NCBI RefSeq assembly: GCF_017591435.1 | Contig: NC_059269.1 | Location: forward strand, 2,005,378-2,069,377 | Reading direction: 5' to 3' | Length of the DNA: 64,000 nucleotides | From: Portunus trituberculatus | Taxonomy: Eukaryota; Arthropoda; Malacostraca; Decapoda; Portunidae | In this document: one piece after another, positions 46,427 to 63,724 of the stretch | Numbering within the stretch: the stretch's first letter is position 1 | Layout: each line of letters opens with the position of its first letter | Program-made: the position numbers and the translations under genes | Notes under the pieces: model-generated | Database searches by the model: none | The model's input: only the letters and a program-made list of their open reading frames with translations | What the model was told of the DNA's origin: nothing

Positions 46427-46677
46427 AAGAGTAGAGAATATGGAGCAGATGTCCATGTGTAGGTTCGAATCCCACCATGTGTCATCTTCAAAATTTTTCT
46501 TTTTTTTTCGAGTGGTTTGAAGTTAGCTACATGTCATCATGGTACACATGTTCTAGGTGGAGGTGAAGTGATATGAGTACCAATATAAACAAAATTGTCT
46601 GTACGCTAAAGGGTGGAAGCTGCACAGTGCTTCCCATACACTCCAGGTATACCTACAGGCGCTATAGGCTGTACCAT
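46427..46677 (+). repeat. tRNA-derived SINE (family 2), in left arm
   Basis: GTAGGTTCGAATCCCACCAT B box at about 46461. It ends at GGCGCTATAGGCTGTACC. The central part is shorter than in the 55-kb copies. Confidence 0.8.
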
Positions 46678-46743
46678 AAGGACAAAAGTATAGATAGTAG
46701 TAGTGTAGTCGTATTGCACTACAAAAAAAAACATTACTGTAAA

Positions 46744-47325
<582 letters not shown>

Positions 47326-47346
47326 TAATTAAAATTAGGTTAGGTG

Positions 47347-47730
47347 ACGTTAGAGGAATTTCATTATAAAAGAGAGATTTTGTAGGTACAATCTACGTGG
47401 CTTGAATGTTACACAGGGGTAAGAAAACCCTTCCTTCAAGTCACTGCTTCACATCCTTACTTCACGTCAGTCTTCTACTATTCGCTGCCAACTTCCCTCT
47501 CCAAACTTCACGAGATCTTATTCCCTTTAAGTCTATAATTACACTTTCGCCTTTAGGCTTCATTGCAGTTTCACCCATTCCGCGCTAACGTTCATTACAA
47601 TTTTAGTATTCTACCGTATCGGGACAGCAGCGTGCTATCGTCAGAAGCAGATATGTAGGCAGTCATTTTCCAGTCATCCAGCTCTTTCTCTCTCTTTATG
47701 TTTGTATTTGGTCACATTATCATTACTATT

Positions 47731-47827
<97 letters not shown>

Positions 47828-49310
47828 GCACCTTACACAGACTTATGCTTGTGGCTCTCCTACATACAAGGAACTCTGCTCCTTACCTACTAACCTGGCT
47901 GGCATACCTTTTTAGATATAGTCGTTGCTCTTTGAACTAGTGGTCCACATTGCTGCATATCGGAAAAATATGTAAATGTTTTAGTTTACTGCATCAGTTT
48001 TCTCTATTTAGTTCACCCTTCCCGAGATTAAAGAATTAGCAAGAGGGTAAACAAAATGTAACATTCCCCAGAATTCAGCCAATCCTTGTAAATCCTGAGC
48101 TTATTTTTTTTTCACTTTTTGTAACACGGATGTAGCAAAGCGTGTGAGAAATATAGGAAAACAATATTTGTATGTGTGGAAGTTTGTTCGATCAAAATAA
48201 ATGTGTTGTTTTGGTCATTTTGGTCATTCCCTTACTACTTTTTATCTATCGGTCTTCACCTCTATTATCATTTCATGCAAGTGTCGTGCTCCGAGCTGTT
48301 GCACCACGTTGCACAAATTCTCTAGCTACTGCCTATGAATAGTCAAAGGTTTTTTCTATCTTTAATTAACAAAAATAATATCTATAAATAAGGTGTTCGA
48401 TACTGCGCCGACAAGTAACAATCACAACTCTTTCTGTTGCCTTCTCCACTGCAATTACTACAATTTCTCTTACAAACATCCTTAAGAATTATATTAATCT
48501 CGTACATATTCTCGCATCAAAACGGATTTCACTTCTAACATCATCCACTATATCTTCTTAACGTATTACAACATCTGAACACTGTGCTTTCTTTATCAGT
48601 AAATCTCATATGTAGTACGTACAATATTACCCCTTTTTTCCCACCTACCCGTATATAAGAATGACCTTTACTTGGTACATAATTGCAAGCAACCAACGTG
48701 ACGTACCACCAAATATATTACCATACATATATAGTTACCTGACTTCGTTCACGAAAATGACAACGTAACACCACTGAAATATATTGATATTTCCACACAA
48801 GTGACTTCCCACAAGTAATCTCTTTCTCTTGCTACCCATACATGGAACCACGTTAACTTCGTACACAATTACACACTAGTAAATATGTTATGTAACTTAT
48901 ACGTCAGAGCAACACACATGCATATACGTAGGTAGCCGTATACAAATTCCCTTACTCATAGATGAAAACGCAAGTATATAACGACGTCATTATGAACCAA
49001 AGTACAAACACATAAACCATAATAAACTAATACCACATAATACCTAAACCTCCTATCATGATTCCTCCTCTATTCTAATTTACCTCAAAAGACTGCATTG
49101 CGACTTATAGTTCCACTTACTGGTTATATATGAAGTACAAAACGCCGCCCTCAGCTATGCAGTCGAGGGTGGCCCGCTTAGAGCCGCGGTTGTCCTCTCT
49201 GCTTCTCTCTCTCTCTCTCTCTGCCCCAATCCTCTACAATTTTCCTTCAGGAACTAATGGGGGCGTATCTTGACCCACACAACACGCCCCTCAGAATGTA
49301 TCGTTCACCA
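47347..49310 (+). other. Spacer of the large inverted repeat, first part
   Basis: (CT)n at 47732-47823 and a short CT tract near 49202. Otherwise AT-rich DNA without recognised genes or RNA. Confidence 0.7.
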
Positions 49311-49602
49311 ATCAAGTACAAGCTCACGTGAACTCCACGTGTGGTATCAACAACATCCAAGAACGACAACAGCACCACAGAAAGTTTACCTGACCTGGTC
49401 TATATATATCTGCCCGGACTGCCCTAGGTCAACTGGCCTGGGTCATTAAATGTTTCTTTTTGACCTTCCTGCCCTTCCTAATCTCTTTTATGGCTTGATA
49501 CGGCTACACACCGCATACTGGCGAACTATCATACATCCATATTTCTTTATTTCTTGTATCTTCATATTTCTCATATTTCACTTATGATGTGGGCATCTGA
49601 CA
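49311..49602 (+). repeat. Repeat also present inverted at the window end
   Basis: Its reverse complement is at 63725-64000, still matching at the window edge. It includes CACGTGAACTCCACGTG, two CACGTG boxes 5 bases apart. Confidence 0.93.
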
Positions 49603-50980
49603 CAAGCGCTATCAAGAGTAGACCAGCTGGCTTCCTGCAGCTTCCCTTATGTTCTTATTGCTTCATTGCCACCCACCACTACACTATCACCTACTTTCAT
49701 CAATGCACTGGGAGGTTTCAAGACACCTGTCCTCTGCTTTTAAGTAACGGTTACAACTTTATATGGGGACCGGCATTTCAGTGGGTCTTTTCTTTGCTGT
49801 TTTTGCTGGCCTTCACCTTCTACATAATTAACACTTATCAAGCCTTTTTCTCCTTCATGTTGTTGTCCGTTGGTATTAAAATGCCCTGCTTATCATTTTA
49901 TCCTTGGTTCCTGTTACTCCTTATTTACCCAACATTTATTACTGCATCTCTTCATCCCTTTTATTGTCCATCACTTCATTAGCAACTGTCATCACATCTT
50001 ATTGTCCTTGTTACTTCTCATTAACTCATCACTAACTACCATTCCGTTATTGTCACTATAATGTCACTATAGAGATGCTTACACGTCTCAATGTCACCAT
50101 TTCTTTTCACCGCATCACTGTCTGTCAAGTCCATCACCACCACCATCACTGTACAAGGTCATCGTCACTATCTTCTACATCAACACAGACTGCAACTCTT
50201 CACGCATCACGCTCATCATAACCGTCATTCACAGCATCATTCATTGCCATCACACTCCCCTATCACCATCACCATCACTATACCCTTCACATCACCACTT
50301 CTCATCTCTCACTACTATCGTTCTCAACATCATCTATTGGCATCACACTCCCCTATCACCATCGCCATCATTATACCGTTCATATCACCATCACTATACC
50401 ATTCACATCACCACTTCTCATCTCTCACTGCTATCATTGTCAGTATCATCTATTGCTCACTACTATCATTGTCAGTATCATCTATTGTCATTACCTATCA
50501 CTCTCATCACCATACCATTCACATCACCACTTGTCATTATTCTAGTCAAAAGTATCATCCCCGTGGTGACCTATGACTCCCATCACGCAGCGTCACCATC
50601 CGTCACCATCAGTCACCAGCCAGCAGGCAGGGGCGAGTGCGGGATGAATCAGGGCAAGGCAATACAATGGTCGGCCGTCACTCATTGCAACTGTGATACG
50701 TTTGTGACTGTCATTACTCATTCCACTCTTTGGTTTTCAAGGGAGTGATGGATCGTCTCTAGTTTGTCACGATAACACAGGGAAAATGTTCTTATACACG
50801 TAATCACTGGCTTCTTTATAAATTGCCTGGACTTTTACCATTTATAGCCACCACACGCAAACATTCACTTTATTATCTACTACACCAATACACCATTGCA
50901 TAGATCACTGTCATCAGATAACATGTACGCTTATTTATAGCTTTAAATAATATGTTACCAATTACTGTCTTCATTTATAT
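49603..50980 (+). repeat. Spacer, second part, with CAT/CAC-rich degenerate minisatellite
   Basis: 49603-50090 is unremarkable. 50240-50540 repeats phrases such as CATCACCACTTCTCATCTCT and CACTCCCCTATCACCATC with a period near 100 bp. Frames encoding His/Thr/Ile-rich peptides here are compositional. Nothing seen in 50620-50980. Confidence 0.6.
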
Positions 50981-51313
<333 letters not shown>

Positions 51314-51372
51314 AACTCTCACTCTCACTCTCTCTCACACCAGGCAGAATTCCGGGCGACGGCCTTGTCTGC

Positions 51373-51406
51373 GTCACACTCTCCGCGGTCTCGCGGAGAG
51401 TGTGAC
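51373..51406 (+). other. Perfect 15-bp hairpin
   Basis: GTCACACTCTCCGCG and its exact reverse complement are separated by the 4-base loop GTCT. No T-run follows, so it is not a bacterial-type terminator. Function unknown. Confidence 0.9.
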
Positions 51407-51533
51407 AGAACAACAAAAACAGAACAACTCGTGATGTACAAGAGTGACTGTGTGTTGGTGGAAGTTGCCAGTGTGTCTGTGCAATGCTATCTTACATTCG
51501 TCTTTATTTTTTCTTTTTTTTTTCTTCTTACGT

Positions 51534-51815
51534 TAAGGCCTATAGCACCTGTAGGCACACTTGAAGAATGTATGGGAAGCGCTGTTCAGCTTCCGCCCAT
51601 TAGTGGCGCAGGCAATTTTACTTATAGTGATACCCATATTAGGGCCCATATTACCCCTGAAGCTCATCTTGGGTGTAACCACCTAGAACCTGGGTATCAT
51701 GGTGACATGTGGGTAACTTCAAACCACTTTGACAAATGGCAAGTGGTGGGATTCGAACCTACACGTGAACGTCTGCCCGATCCCACGCTCACCTTATCCA
51801 CTACGCCACAGCCTC
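51534..51815 (-). repeat. tRNA-derived SINE (family 2)
   Basis: Minus-strand head GCGTAGTGGATAAGGTGAGC (A box) and GTAGGTTCGAATCCCACCAC (B box). Body with the GGGCGGAAGCTGAACAGCG segment. It lies just outside the right arm of the inverted repeat. Confidence 0.85.
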
Positions 51816-51851
51816 TCTATAGTTTCATAGTTCCTCACTGTGACCTAACCT

Positions 51852-54312
<2,461 letters not shown>

Positions 54313-54316
54313 CTAT

Positions 54317-55265
<949 letters not shown>

Positions 55266-55574
55266 ACGAGGCGGTGGCATAGTGGATGAGGCAGTGGGCG
55301 TAAGATCGGGCAGACGTCCACGCGTAGGTTCGAATCCCACCACGTACAGCCTTAAAACACTTTGTCATTTGTCGAGTGGTTTGAAGTTACCTACATGTCA
55401 CCATGATACCCAGGTTCTAGGTGGTTACACCCAAGATGAGCTTCGGGGGTGATATGGGCCCTAATATGGGTACCACTATAAATAAAATTGCCTGCGCCGC
55501 TAATGGGCGGAAGCTGAACAGCGCTTCCCATACACTCATCAAATGTGCCTACAGGCGTTATAGGCCTTACCGTA
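55266..55574 (+). repeat. tRNA-derived SINE (family 2), near full length
   Basis: A box GGTGGCATAGTGGATGAGG, B box GTAGGTTCGAATCCCACCAC, full body, and a 3' end of GGCCTTACCG followed by poly(A) (to 55586). The longest copy in the window. Confidence 0.88.
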
Positions 55575-55652
55575 AAAAAAAAAAACTAATTAATTAAATT
55601 GAAAACACTATTACTATCTCCACTATCACTACAACTCTTTTTTTTTTTTTTT

Positions 55653-55962
55653 TACGGTAAGGCCTATAGCGCCTGTAAGCACACTTGAAGAGTGTATGGT
55701 AAGCGCTGTTCAGCTTCCGCCCATTAGTTGCGCAGGCAATTTTATTTATAGTGGTAGCCATACTAGGGCCCATATCACCACCCAAGCTCATCGTTAGTGT
55801 AACCACCTAGAACCTGGGTATCATGGTTACATGTAGGTAACTTTAAACCACTCGACAAATGGCAAAGTGTTTTAAGGCTGTACGTGGTGGGATTCCAACC
55901 TGCAGCGTGGACGTCTGCCCGATCCCACGCTCACCACCTTATCCACTATGCCACCGCCTCCC
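55653..55962 (-). repeat. tRNA-derived SINE (family 2), inverted partner
   Basis: Same element on the opposite strand, with its poly(A) read as the T run at 55638-55652. The two SINE tails face each other across about 65 bases. Confidence 0.88.
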
Positions 55963-56018
55963 TACTACTACTCCTACTACTAATAATAATAATAACAAAC
56001 AACAACAACAACAACAAC

Positions 56019-56055
<37 letters not shown>

Positions 56056-56424
56056 CTTTGAATTGTTTAATAATGCAAGGTGATTTTATTTGAATTGTTT
56101 AATAATACAAGATAATAAATACTAAGTCCTCATTGTCACTATCTAGATATATAAATAAATATATATTAGTGACATAGCAACATACAACAAAGTGGTGGAG
56201 AGAGAAAATCACATGGTGCCGCCTTCCACCTTCATCATCATCTGAGCGATTGCGATTCAGATTTAATCGTTTGATTTAATACTGTTCCACCACTTAAATT
56301 TTTCTAGACTTTTGATATAATCACCACAAAAGTTGTCTAAATCCATAGCAACAAGAATTATTCGTTTTGCAATTTTGTCCGGGTTACCTAAAATTTTACC
56401 GTAGATTGACTGGACTATATCTGA
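55963..56424 (+). other. CTA/AAT microsatellite and AT-rich spacer
   Basis: ACTACT, CAA and (AAT)n to 56053, then AT-rich DNA. The minus-strand frame at 56263-56424 fuses an unrecognised peptide to the end of a LINE endonuclease fragment. Confidence 0.6.
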
Positions 56425-57724
56425 AAAGTTGGAAAGAAGCCATGATTCACTTATACATAATACATCAACATTTCTGTCTCTCACCAACAATTTCACCTCG
56501 TCTAAACTTCCTAAAAGTGACTGATCATTTACATGTTCAATTATCAAAAAAATTCCCATTATTATTAACATCGGCTAAAACTTCTTTGCCATTATCCTAT
56601 TGGCTATAATACTGGCACAGGCGGCTCTTGTGTCCTAGATGTCGGCAGATACCGCATAACAACTTGTGATCAAACCTACAGGTTGCTTTTTCGTGATTAA
56701 ACTCACTTATAGCATCCTACTTTAGTTCTTTCATTATTTCTGTTCCGTGGGTGATTCCTGAAAGTGTCTCTATGTCTGATAGCATCACGTTGGTAATGCT
56801 GAGATCATCTAGGTTGAGGTAGTGTTCCTGCCCCCAAAGTGGTGAAGTAGAGGTACGGCTTGGTGGTGAATTATCCTCATGTCGTTCCCTTGTACTTGAA
56901 ATGTAAAGGAGGGAACGATTGTGTGCCATATGGTGCCTTTCCTCTGCCGCCCCTCTCAAGGCCGCAGCGTAGGTGTTAGAGCTGCGCGCACCTTCCCCAC
57001 CACTCTCAAGCCCCTGTCCTACCCTTGTTGTTCTGGCAGGTGGCAGATGTGATGCAGCTCTAGGAACAGTTGATAAGTGTTGGGATGAAGGTCTAGGGTG
57101 GGTGGACGAATGATATTGAGGGGAAGTATTGTGCGTGTAGGACTTATGGTGGTGGAAGTCTGTCCGGTGGGCTGGTTTTGGGCGGGCAGGCAGGCCAATG
57201 AGCGAGTTAGGTGGTCGTTGGGTCAGGATGGTGTTTCCCGAGAGATCCCAAATTGTCTAGTATATTGGCCGTTGAGTGTTCTTCAATTATGTCAGCAGTT
57301 CCACTATAGATTATACACTAGGAAGGAGATGTACGTAATTTTTCACTCCCCCAGCTTCTGAGGAGATCCATGTTAGCGCCAGGGATGGTCCTCACACAGC
57401 AGCTGGGATGTAGATCGGAACGGAGGATGGTACTTAAATTATTGTCATCAAGGAGGAGGCAAGTCTTGGCTGGTGCTGTATGCCCTGTCGAGGTGTTGTG
57501 GTCACCGTTCCCGCAGCGGTGTTTCTCCGGCTCAGTAACAAGTCAGACTTAAGACTTTTTTCAAGAAATTCTTTCGTTGGACGCTGCAAGGATGGCTCTG
57601 CTGTTGGCTGCTCTTGAGGTGGTGTTTGTTGTGTCATCTCCGTCTGCGCTACGTGCTGCACTTCTGACTCTGTTGAGTTGTCATCAGGTGCATGGGGCAC
57701 TTCCTCAACATTATTGTCACCCAT
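56425..57724 (-). mobile_element. 5' fragment of a LINE-J-like element
   Basis: Reads ORF1, zinc knuckles, start of endonuclease. ORF1 starts at ATG (57722-57724) with an acidic, Gln/Pro-rich peptide (open to 57434). The middle is frameshifted, and 56959-56717 is open again. A knuckle CGICRHLGHKSRLC (CX2CX4HX4C) precedes CQYYSQ and a TAG (56597-56599). The same frame then continues DNGKEVLADVNNNGNFF before a one-base slip in a T run, after which the endonuclease start IIEHVNDQSLLG and VDVLCISESWLL is seen. The element breaks off near 56425. It is a diverged relative of LINE-J, not a duplicate. Confidence 0.75.
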
Positions 57725-58068
57725 GCTGGTAGGACGCTGTTAAGTGAGTCTGGTACTAACTGCTTTGATGTTATGCAGTATCAGTGGATATGTGTTGCCT
57801 AGTTGGCGTTGTCGTTGCCTAGGTAACATGACGTCAATTGCTGCTCAGTGCGCATGCGCCAACCCAGTAAAATTTGTCAAGGGAGGAGTAGCCTACCTTT
57901 ATTTCAGAGGTAAAAACGACAAAGTTAAAAAACCCAACACCTTGTCAATCGCTGCCAACACGTTCTTACTATGCTTATGTGTTGTTTGCCTTGTACTGAT
58001 GTGTTGGGGGAGTGTACTGAAGCCTCAAAACCCAGGAAAAGTGAGGAGCACTCATCCACTGTTTGATT

Positions 58069-58111
<43 letters not shown>

Positions 58112-58192
58112 ATTTGATTTGATTAACTTATTGCGCAATTGCACCAGGCAACCCAATACATTATACATATTAGCAATGCAGCCAGCATGGAG

Positions 58193-58240
<48 letters not shown>

Positions 58241-58417
58241 CAAACAATGCCACGCAGGGCAAAGAGTTTATATTATCAAAACCTTAATAAATGCCACGCA
58301 GGGCAAAGGGTTAATATCCACAAAATCCCGGATGTCTTAATAACATTTCCTCCAGAACGTTATGAGCTAGAAGATAGCGGTAAACAGCATCCAGTAACAG
58401 TCCTTCCTTGGGCAGGA

Positions 58418-58482
<65 letters not shown>

Positions 58483-58493
58483 GAAGATCTATC
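57725..58493 (+). other. Spacer with GA, CA and GATTT repeats
   Basis: Bases 57725-58060 may be the LINE 5' UTR on the minus strand. (GA)n 58071-58107, (GATTT)4 58107-58126, (CA)n 58196-58237, a duplicated GCCACGCAGGGCAAAG (58248, 58292), (GA)n 58422-58478. The plus-strand frame at 57744-58112 has no recognisable domain. Confidence 0.7.
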
Positions 58494-58960
58494 TTTTAAC
58501 TAAATTTTCCTTCACATTGCTGGTAAAGATTCCGTAAAGGGCTTCTAATGTAGAGAAGTGTTTCATACCATAAGATGATAAGAGTAGGATTAAACAATGT
58601 CCTTATTCCAACGGTGGTGCTGCTATTAAACACACACTGTTCATTTAAAAAATTCAAAAATATTTTCTTTTTAACTTAATTTTTCTGACAAAGATTACAT
58701 ACAAGACTTCTAATGTATAAACTGCTTCATATTATAAGAATAGGGTTAAATGAAGACTTAATTCCAATGGTGGTGTTACTATCAAACACACACACTGTTC
58801 CATTTAAAGAGTTCAAAATATATTCTTTTTAACGATTTTCCTTCACGGTACATACAAGGCTTTTAATACAGAGAAGTGTTTCATATTGCAGGAATAAGAT
58901 TTAATGATAACTTGATTCCAGTTGTGGTGTTGGTGTTACATTAAACACTTGCGGCGCCTG
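58494..58960 (+). repeat. Three diverged tandem copies, about 157-175 bp
   Basis: Copies start at about 58494, 58669 and 58826 with TTTTTAAC. Each contains a CTTCTAATGTA-like phrase, a TTTCATA phrase, GGTGGTG and AAACACACACTGTTC (partial in the third). Confidence 0.8.
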
Positions 58961-59223
58961 TGCTCCATGCCCTTGACTGGAGCTCCTTGAAAAAGTGACT
59001 CCGTGTAAGAGCTACTTTGTCACAAGACTTTATAGGCTCCTCTGCCCTCTGCCTTGAAGAGAGGGCACCAATTAGCGGGTTGTTCTTTAAGAAGTTTGTT
59101 TCTTACACTTAGCTCACGGAAATAAAAAAAAAAAATAAAATAAAATAAATAAAAAAAACTACAACATATCAAATGGGACGCATTTCTCGACAGCAGGATT
59201 TGAGCGGTAACCTATTAACACAA
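58961..59223 (+). other. Short unique spacer
   Basis: Includes an A-rich run at 59127-59158. Nothing else seen. Confidence 0.6.
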
Positions 59224-59510
59224 CTTCACCTAACCTAACCTAACCTAACCTATCTCTTATTAGACCTAACCTAACCTTACCTTTATTTAACCCAGCCTTA
59301 CTTAATCTAACCCAATCTAACCTAACCTGTTTTTTTTCTTAATTAACCTAACCTAACCTAACCTGTCTCTTATTAAACCTAACCTAACCTTACCTTTATT
59401 TAATCCAACTTTACTTAACCTAACCCAATCTAACTTAACCTTTACCTAACCTAACTTTTTCTTGAAACAATTTAACCTAACCTTGCCAAACCTAACCTAA
59501 TTAGACTTAG
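59224..59510 (+). repeat. Degenerate (CCTAA)n, telomere-like interstitial repeat
   Basis: Runs of CCTAACCTAACCTAACC are separated by decayed relatives (CTTACCTTTATTTAA). The complement TTAGG is the ancestral arthropod telomere repeat. A higher-order unit of about 120 bp recurs (TCTCTTATTA at 59252 and 59366). Confidence 0.85.
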
Positions 59511-59713
59511 AATATTGGCTAGACTCATTATTATAAATGTTCATAACGCATTTTATAAGTATGTAAGCCGGTGCTCTGCATGTTTTATCTAAGCTAATTA
59601 TTATATGAGAATAATGGCTTAAAGAAAAACACCCCAGGACTCACCACGTGGAGGCGACCGGCATAGAGTCCCACCCTACTCCAACCCAACCACCCAACCA
59701 TATTGGAGTTTTG

Positions 59714-61967
59714 ATATTACATTAATGATTTGAAGTCACATTTTGAGTCGAATTTTGGCATGACACTTCTGGACTTCAATTTATTCATAATGAAGCCATC
59801 TCTGTTTTTCACCCCAACCACGGAGGCAGATGCCTCTGTCACAATCTTGATATGGCGTTCCACTGCCTGTGTGTGACATGGAATTGGTGGAATGATGTCA
59901 TTGGGAAATTCCTTACTTTTAATCATGGACTTGATTTCATCAGTTTCGATTTGTTTAGTGAATATTGGTTCATGAGTGTTCTTCCAGTCAATTAATTCTG
60001 TATAATTGGTTGCTTGCCTGTTAAGAGTTGGTATTCTGAATGTTCGAACTCGACCAGTAGGACGGCTTTCTTCTCTTATCCTGAGAATCCGCCTCCACGC
60101 TAGTTCTTTGTAGGACAAATTGTCATCCGTTAGCATTGCAACAAGAATGCTCTCAGAATGAGCCCCAAAAGAGTTTCTTTCTAGTACAGGCATGACAATT
60201 TCTTGGATATCTTCCTCCATTTGTTGACATTTGCTAATCATCTTGAATGCATGTCGGGCAGCTTGAGAAATAGTTGGCTGGCATTTAATAGCGAACCATA
60301 CAGGAACATACACAAACATGATATACTTGACAATTTTTTTCAAATTATCACTTGGCTCTTCTGATGATACATAAAGCCGCAGGGCTCGAGAAGCTGTTGT
60401 CAGCCACCTAGAATGTGCCATTTTACCAGGAGTGCGAGCTGCCACTGCAGAACTGCATTCACCTTTAGACACAGCCAAATATAAGTCAAGTAGATATTTC
60501 TGGTCAGAGGAGAGATCTTGCCGGAGGTCATCACTCACAGCAATATCTTCTGATGGAATAGCACAAAACTGAACAATTGGGAGGTTTTCACAATTATCAA
60601 TATTAGCCAGTGCTTTGCCAATAGGTCCTGTGAACTGTTGTGGACCACTGGTCTTTCCGTCAAGCTGAACAAGCAAGTGTCTGAGAGGTAATTCATTAGC
60701 ATGTAATTGGCACACAGCCCAGTGTAATGGTCGTTTCAAATGTTCCTCCAATCTCTTGATGATTCCAGCCCTCCATCCTGTATTGACATTTGTTCCATCA
60801 CATCCAATTGCTTCAATGTTTTCAAGATCAATGTGATTTTCTTCTGTGAATGATAAAATAGACTTTACAATATCCCTTGCACTCCCGCTGTTTGGTACTA
60901 TATGCCCTAAATATATGTTGCCTGGTTCAGCGATGAGGGTCACATGTTCTTCAGTCACTTCTGTCCTTGTTTTTTGTTATTTGATTCCTTGAGCTTTAGA
61001 GTCAAATCTTTACGACCATCAAAGTATATACTTTTATGTTGCTGAAATCAATGGAGGCCAAAGCTTCATTCCTGGACTTAGTTCTTGCTCTCATTACTTT
61101 GCTTTTATCTATCACCTGCATTTCATTTCCAACAGTGAGATCGTCAATAACTGCTGAAGCAATTGTCGCTGCAGCTCTGCTGGAAACTCCAACTCTGTCG
61201 CAAGCAACGGCAAAGTTTGACAGAGACACATTTCTCTGCACTTTCTTCATTTCAGTTACACCTTTCTTTTCCTTCATATAATTAGGTAAACTACTTTCAA
61301 AGTCAGAGGCGCAGGAATCCTCATTTTCATCTGATGTTGATGAGGAAGAGAGCATTACTATTTCATCTAGGGATTCAGAATCAACAGGTTTTGGCAAGCA
61401 CCTCACAATAGTCTTTTGATCTACGATCTAAGATTCTGCGCTTTTTGAGAGATGAAGCTTTGTCAATGGCATGACTGATAAACATTTCACGTGTTGTTCT
61501 TTGATCTTGTAGAAAACATTGTTCTTGGTAGGGGATTTTTCTTTCTGATGTGCAGTTACAGTTATCAAACCTCGAACACTTACATGTAGCTAAATCAAAC
61601 AGGGTTTCAGATTTGTTCACAAATGATGCTGCATTAGCTTTGAATTTATCAGTATTGCGGCGCTTGACAGGAACTTTAAGCAAATTTTATATTGTTGAAA
61701 ATGCTTCTGGAACACCTCTGTTGCTCTCTGTTTAGAAATTGTTGGCAATGAGCTTCGCTCCCATATGCGAAGCACATCATCAATTACTTTTGTGACAAGC
61801 CCTTGGGGCTCTTTCTTGCTGACTTTCAAAGTATGATGCAAATGCAAATAGTGCTTTAGCACGTCTGCAACTGTTGGAAGAACATCTTCTTTAAGGGATT
61901 CAGGCATTCCAAGTAATGGACATTTAGTCTTCGATCGTGATATGGGCGTTTCTTTCTCAGCAGCCAT
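59714..61967 (-). pseudogene. Multicopy-family gene of unknown function, frameshifted
   Basis: Starts at ATG (61965-61967). Successive segments change frame near 61683, 61395, 61022 and 60975, then run open from 60958 to TAA at 59714-59716. The N-terminal part contains LPTVADVLKHYLHLHH and VTKVIDDVLRIWERSSLP. The next has a CXC/CXC pair (LATCKCSRFDNCNC) and FLQDQRTTREM. Then comes an acidic segment, and the long C-terminal part with EPGNIYLGHI, IGCDGTNVNTGW, CQLHANELPLRHL, HSRWLTTASRALRLY and CHTQAVERHIKIVTEAS. I recall similar predicted proteins in other invertebrates but cannot name the family. An RNase H-like transposase or a domesticated relative is possible (inference). Two of the breaks are in an A run and an AT step, so sequencing error is an alternative. 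Confidence 0.65.
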
Positions 61968-62951
<984 letters not shown>

Positions 62952-63029
62952 CATTACTCGGTATAAATTCCTCAGTTGAAAAAACGTGTATAATTGCTAA
63001 TTATATTTTCCTTTCCATCAAATTTACAA

Positions 63030-63526
63030 TCAAGTTGTCCCTCCCTCCTCTTTCCTCCCCTCCACCATCATCCCCACACGGCCTCCTATTCTTACCCAGA
63101 ACCATTATCTCCATCCCACCTTCCCTCCCCTCCACCTCCCCATCTCCCACCCACCCACCCTCTCATTATCCCTGCACTCCTTCCCACCGTTATCATCATC
63201 TCTCCCTCCCATCCTCTCCCATCATCATCCCATACTCCCTCCCATCTTCCCCACCATCACCCCCCGTTTCCCTCACCTTCACCTTCATCCCTATACTCCC
63301 TCCCACCCCCCAACCATCACCCTTACTCTCCATCCTACTCTCCCCTTTCACCTTCATCTACCCTCCTCCCCATCCCCGGGCGAAGACTAATCACGGGCAC
63401 ACGGGAGCGGTGGGCGAGGGGCGGCAGGAGTCGGGGGGCGAGAGGACAGGGGTGTGGGTGGGCGGGGACATCAAGGGTGACGTCACGCAGAGTATTCGTG
63501 ACAAAGTTAGCGGTAAGAAAAAATGA

Positions 63527-63530
<4 letters not shown>
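63030..63530 (+). other. Pyrimidine-rich tract followed by a GC-rich, promoter-like block
   Basis: 63030-63370 is mostly C/T with CCACC and CATC phrases. 63370-63530 is GC-rich, with GGGTGGGCGGGG (GC box) at about 63457 and a perfect CRE, TGACGTCA, at 63478-63485. There is no recognisable gene downstream before the window end, so promoter status is speculative. Confidence 0.3.
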
Positions 63531-63572
<42 letters not shown>

Positions 63573-63724
63573 TCAGTATTATTTGCTATTTATTTGTTTT
63601 TTTCTCTTACTTATTTTCTATTTCACTCTTTTTTTTATGTCAATTACTCTTGTTGTTAGTTCTTACCTCTTTTCGAAATTTGGATTGGATGTTCTCTTTG
63701 TTAATCTCATTCCTCTTGCTTACT
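63531..63724 (+). repeat. (GA)n and T-rich spacer
   Basis: (GA)n 63532-63570, then T-rich unique DNA. Confidence 0.85.

Noticed and set aside
49554..50061. Membrane-protein-like frames
   Set aside because: T-rich composition gives Leu/Phe/Ile-rich peptides. The first overlaps the dispersed repeat shared with the window end.
51392..51410. Hairpin as a terminator
   Set aside because: No T-run, and intrinsic terminators of this type are bacterial.
57744..58112. 122-residue plus-strand gene with a hydrophobic segment
   Set aside because: Runs into a GA tract, has no recognisable domain, and overlaps the probable 5' UTR of the minus-strand LINE fragment.
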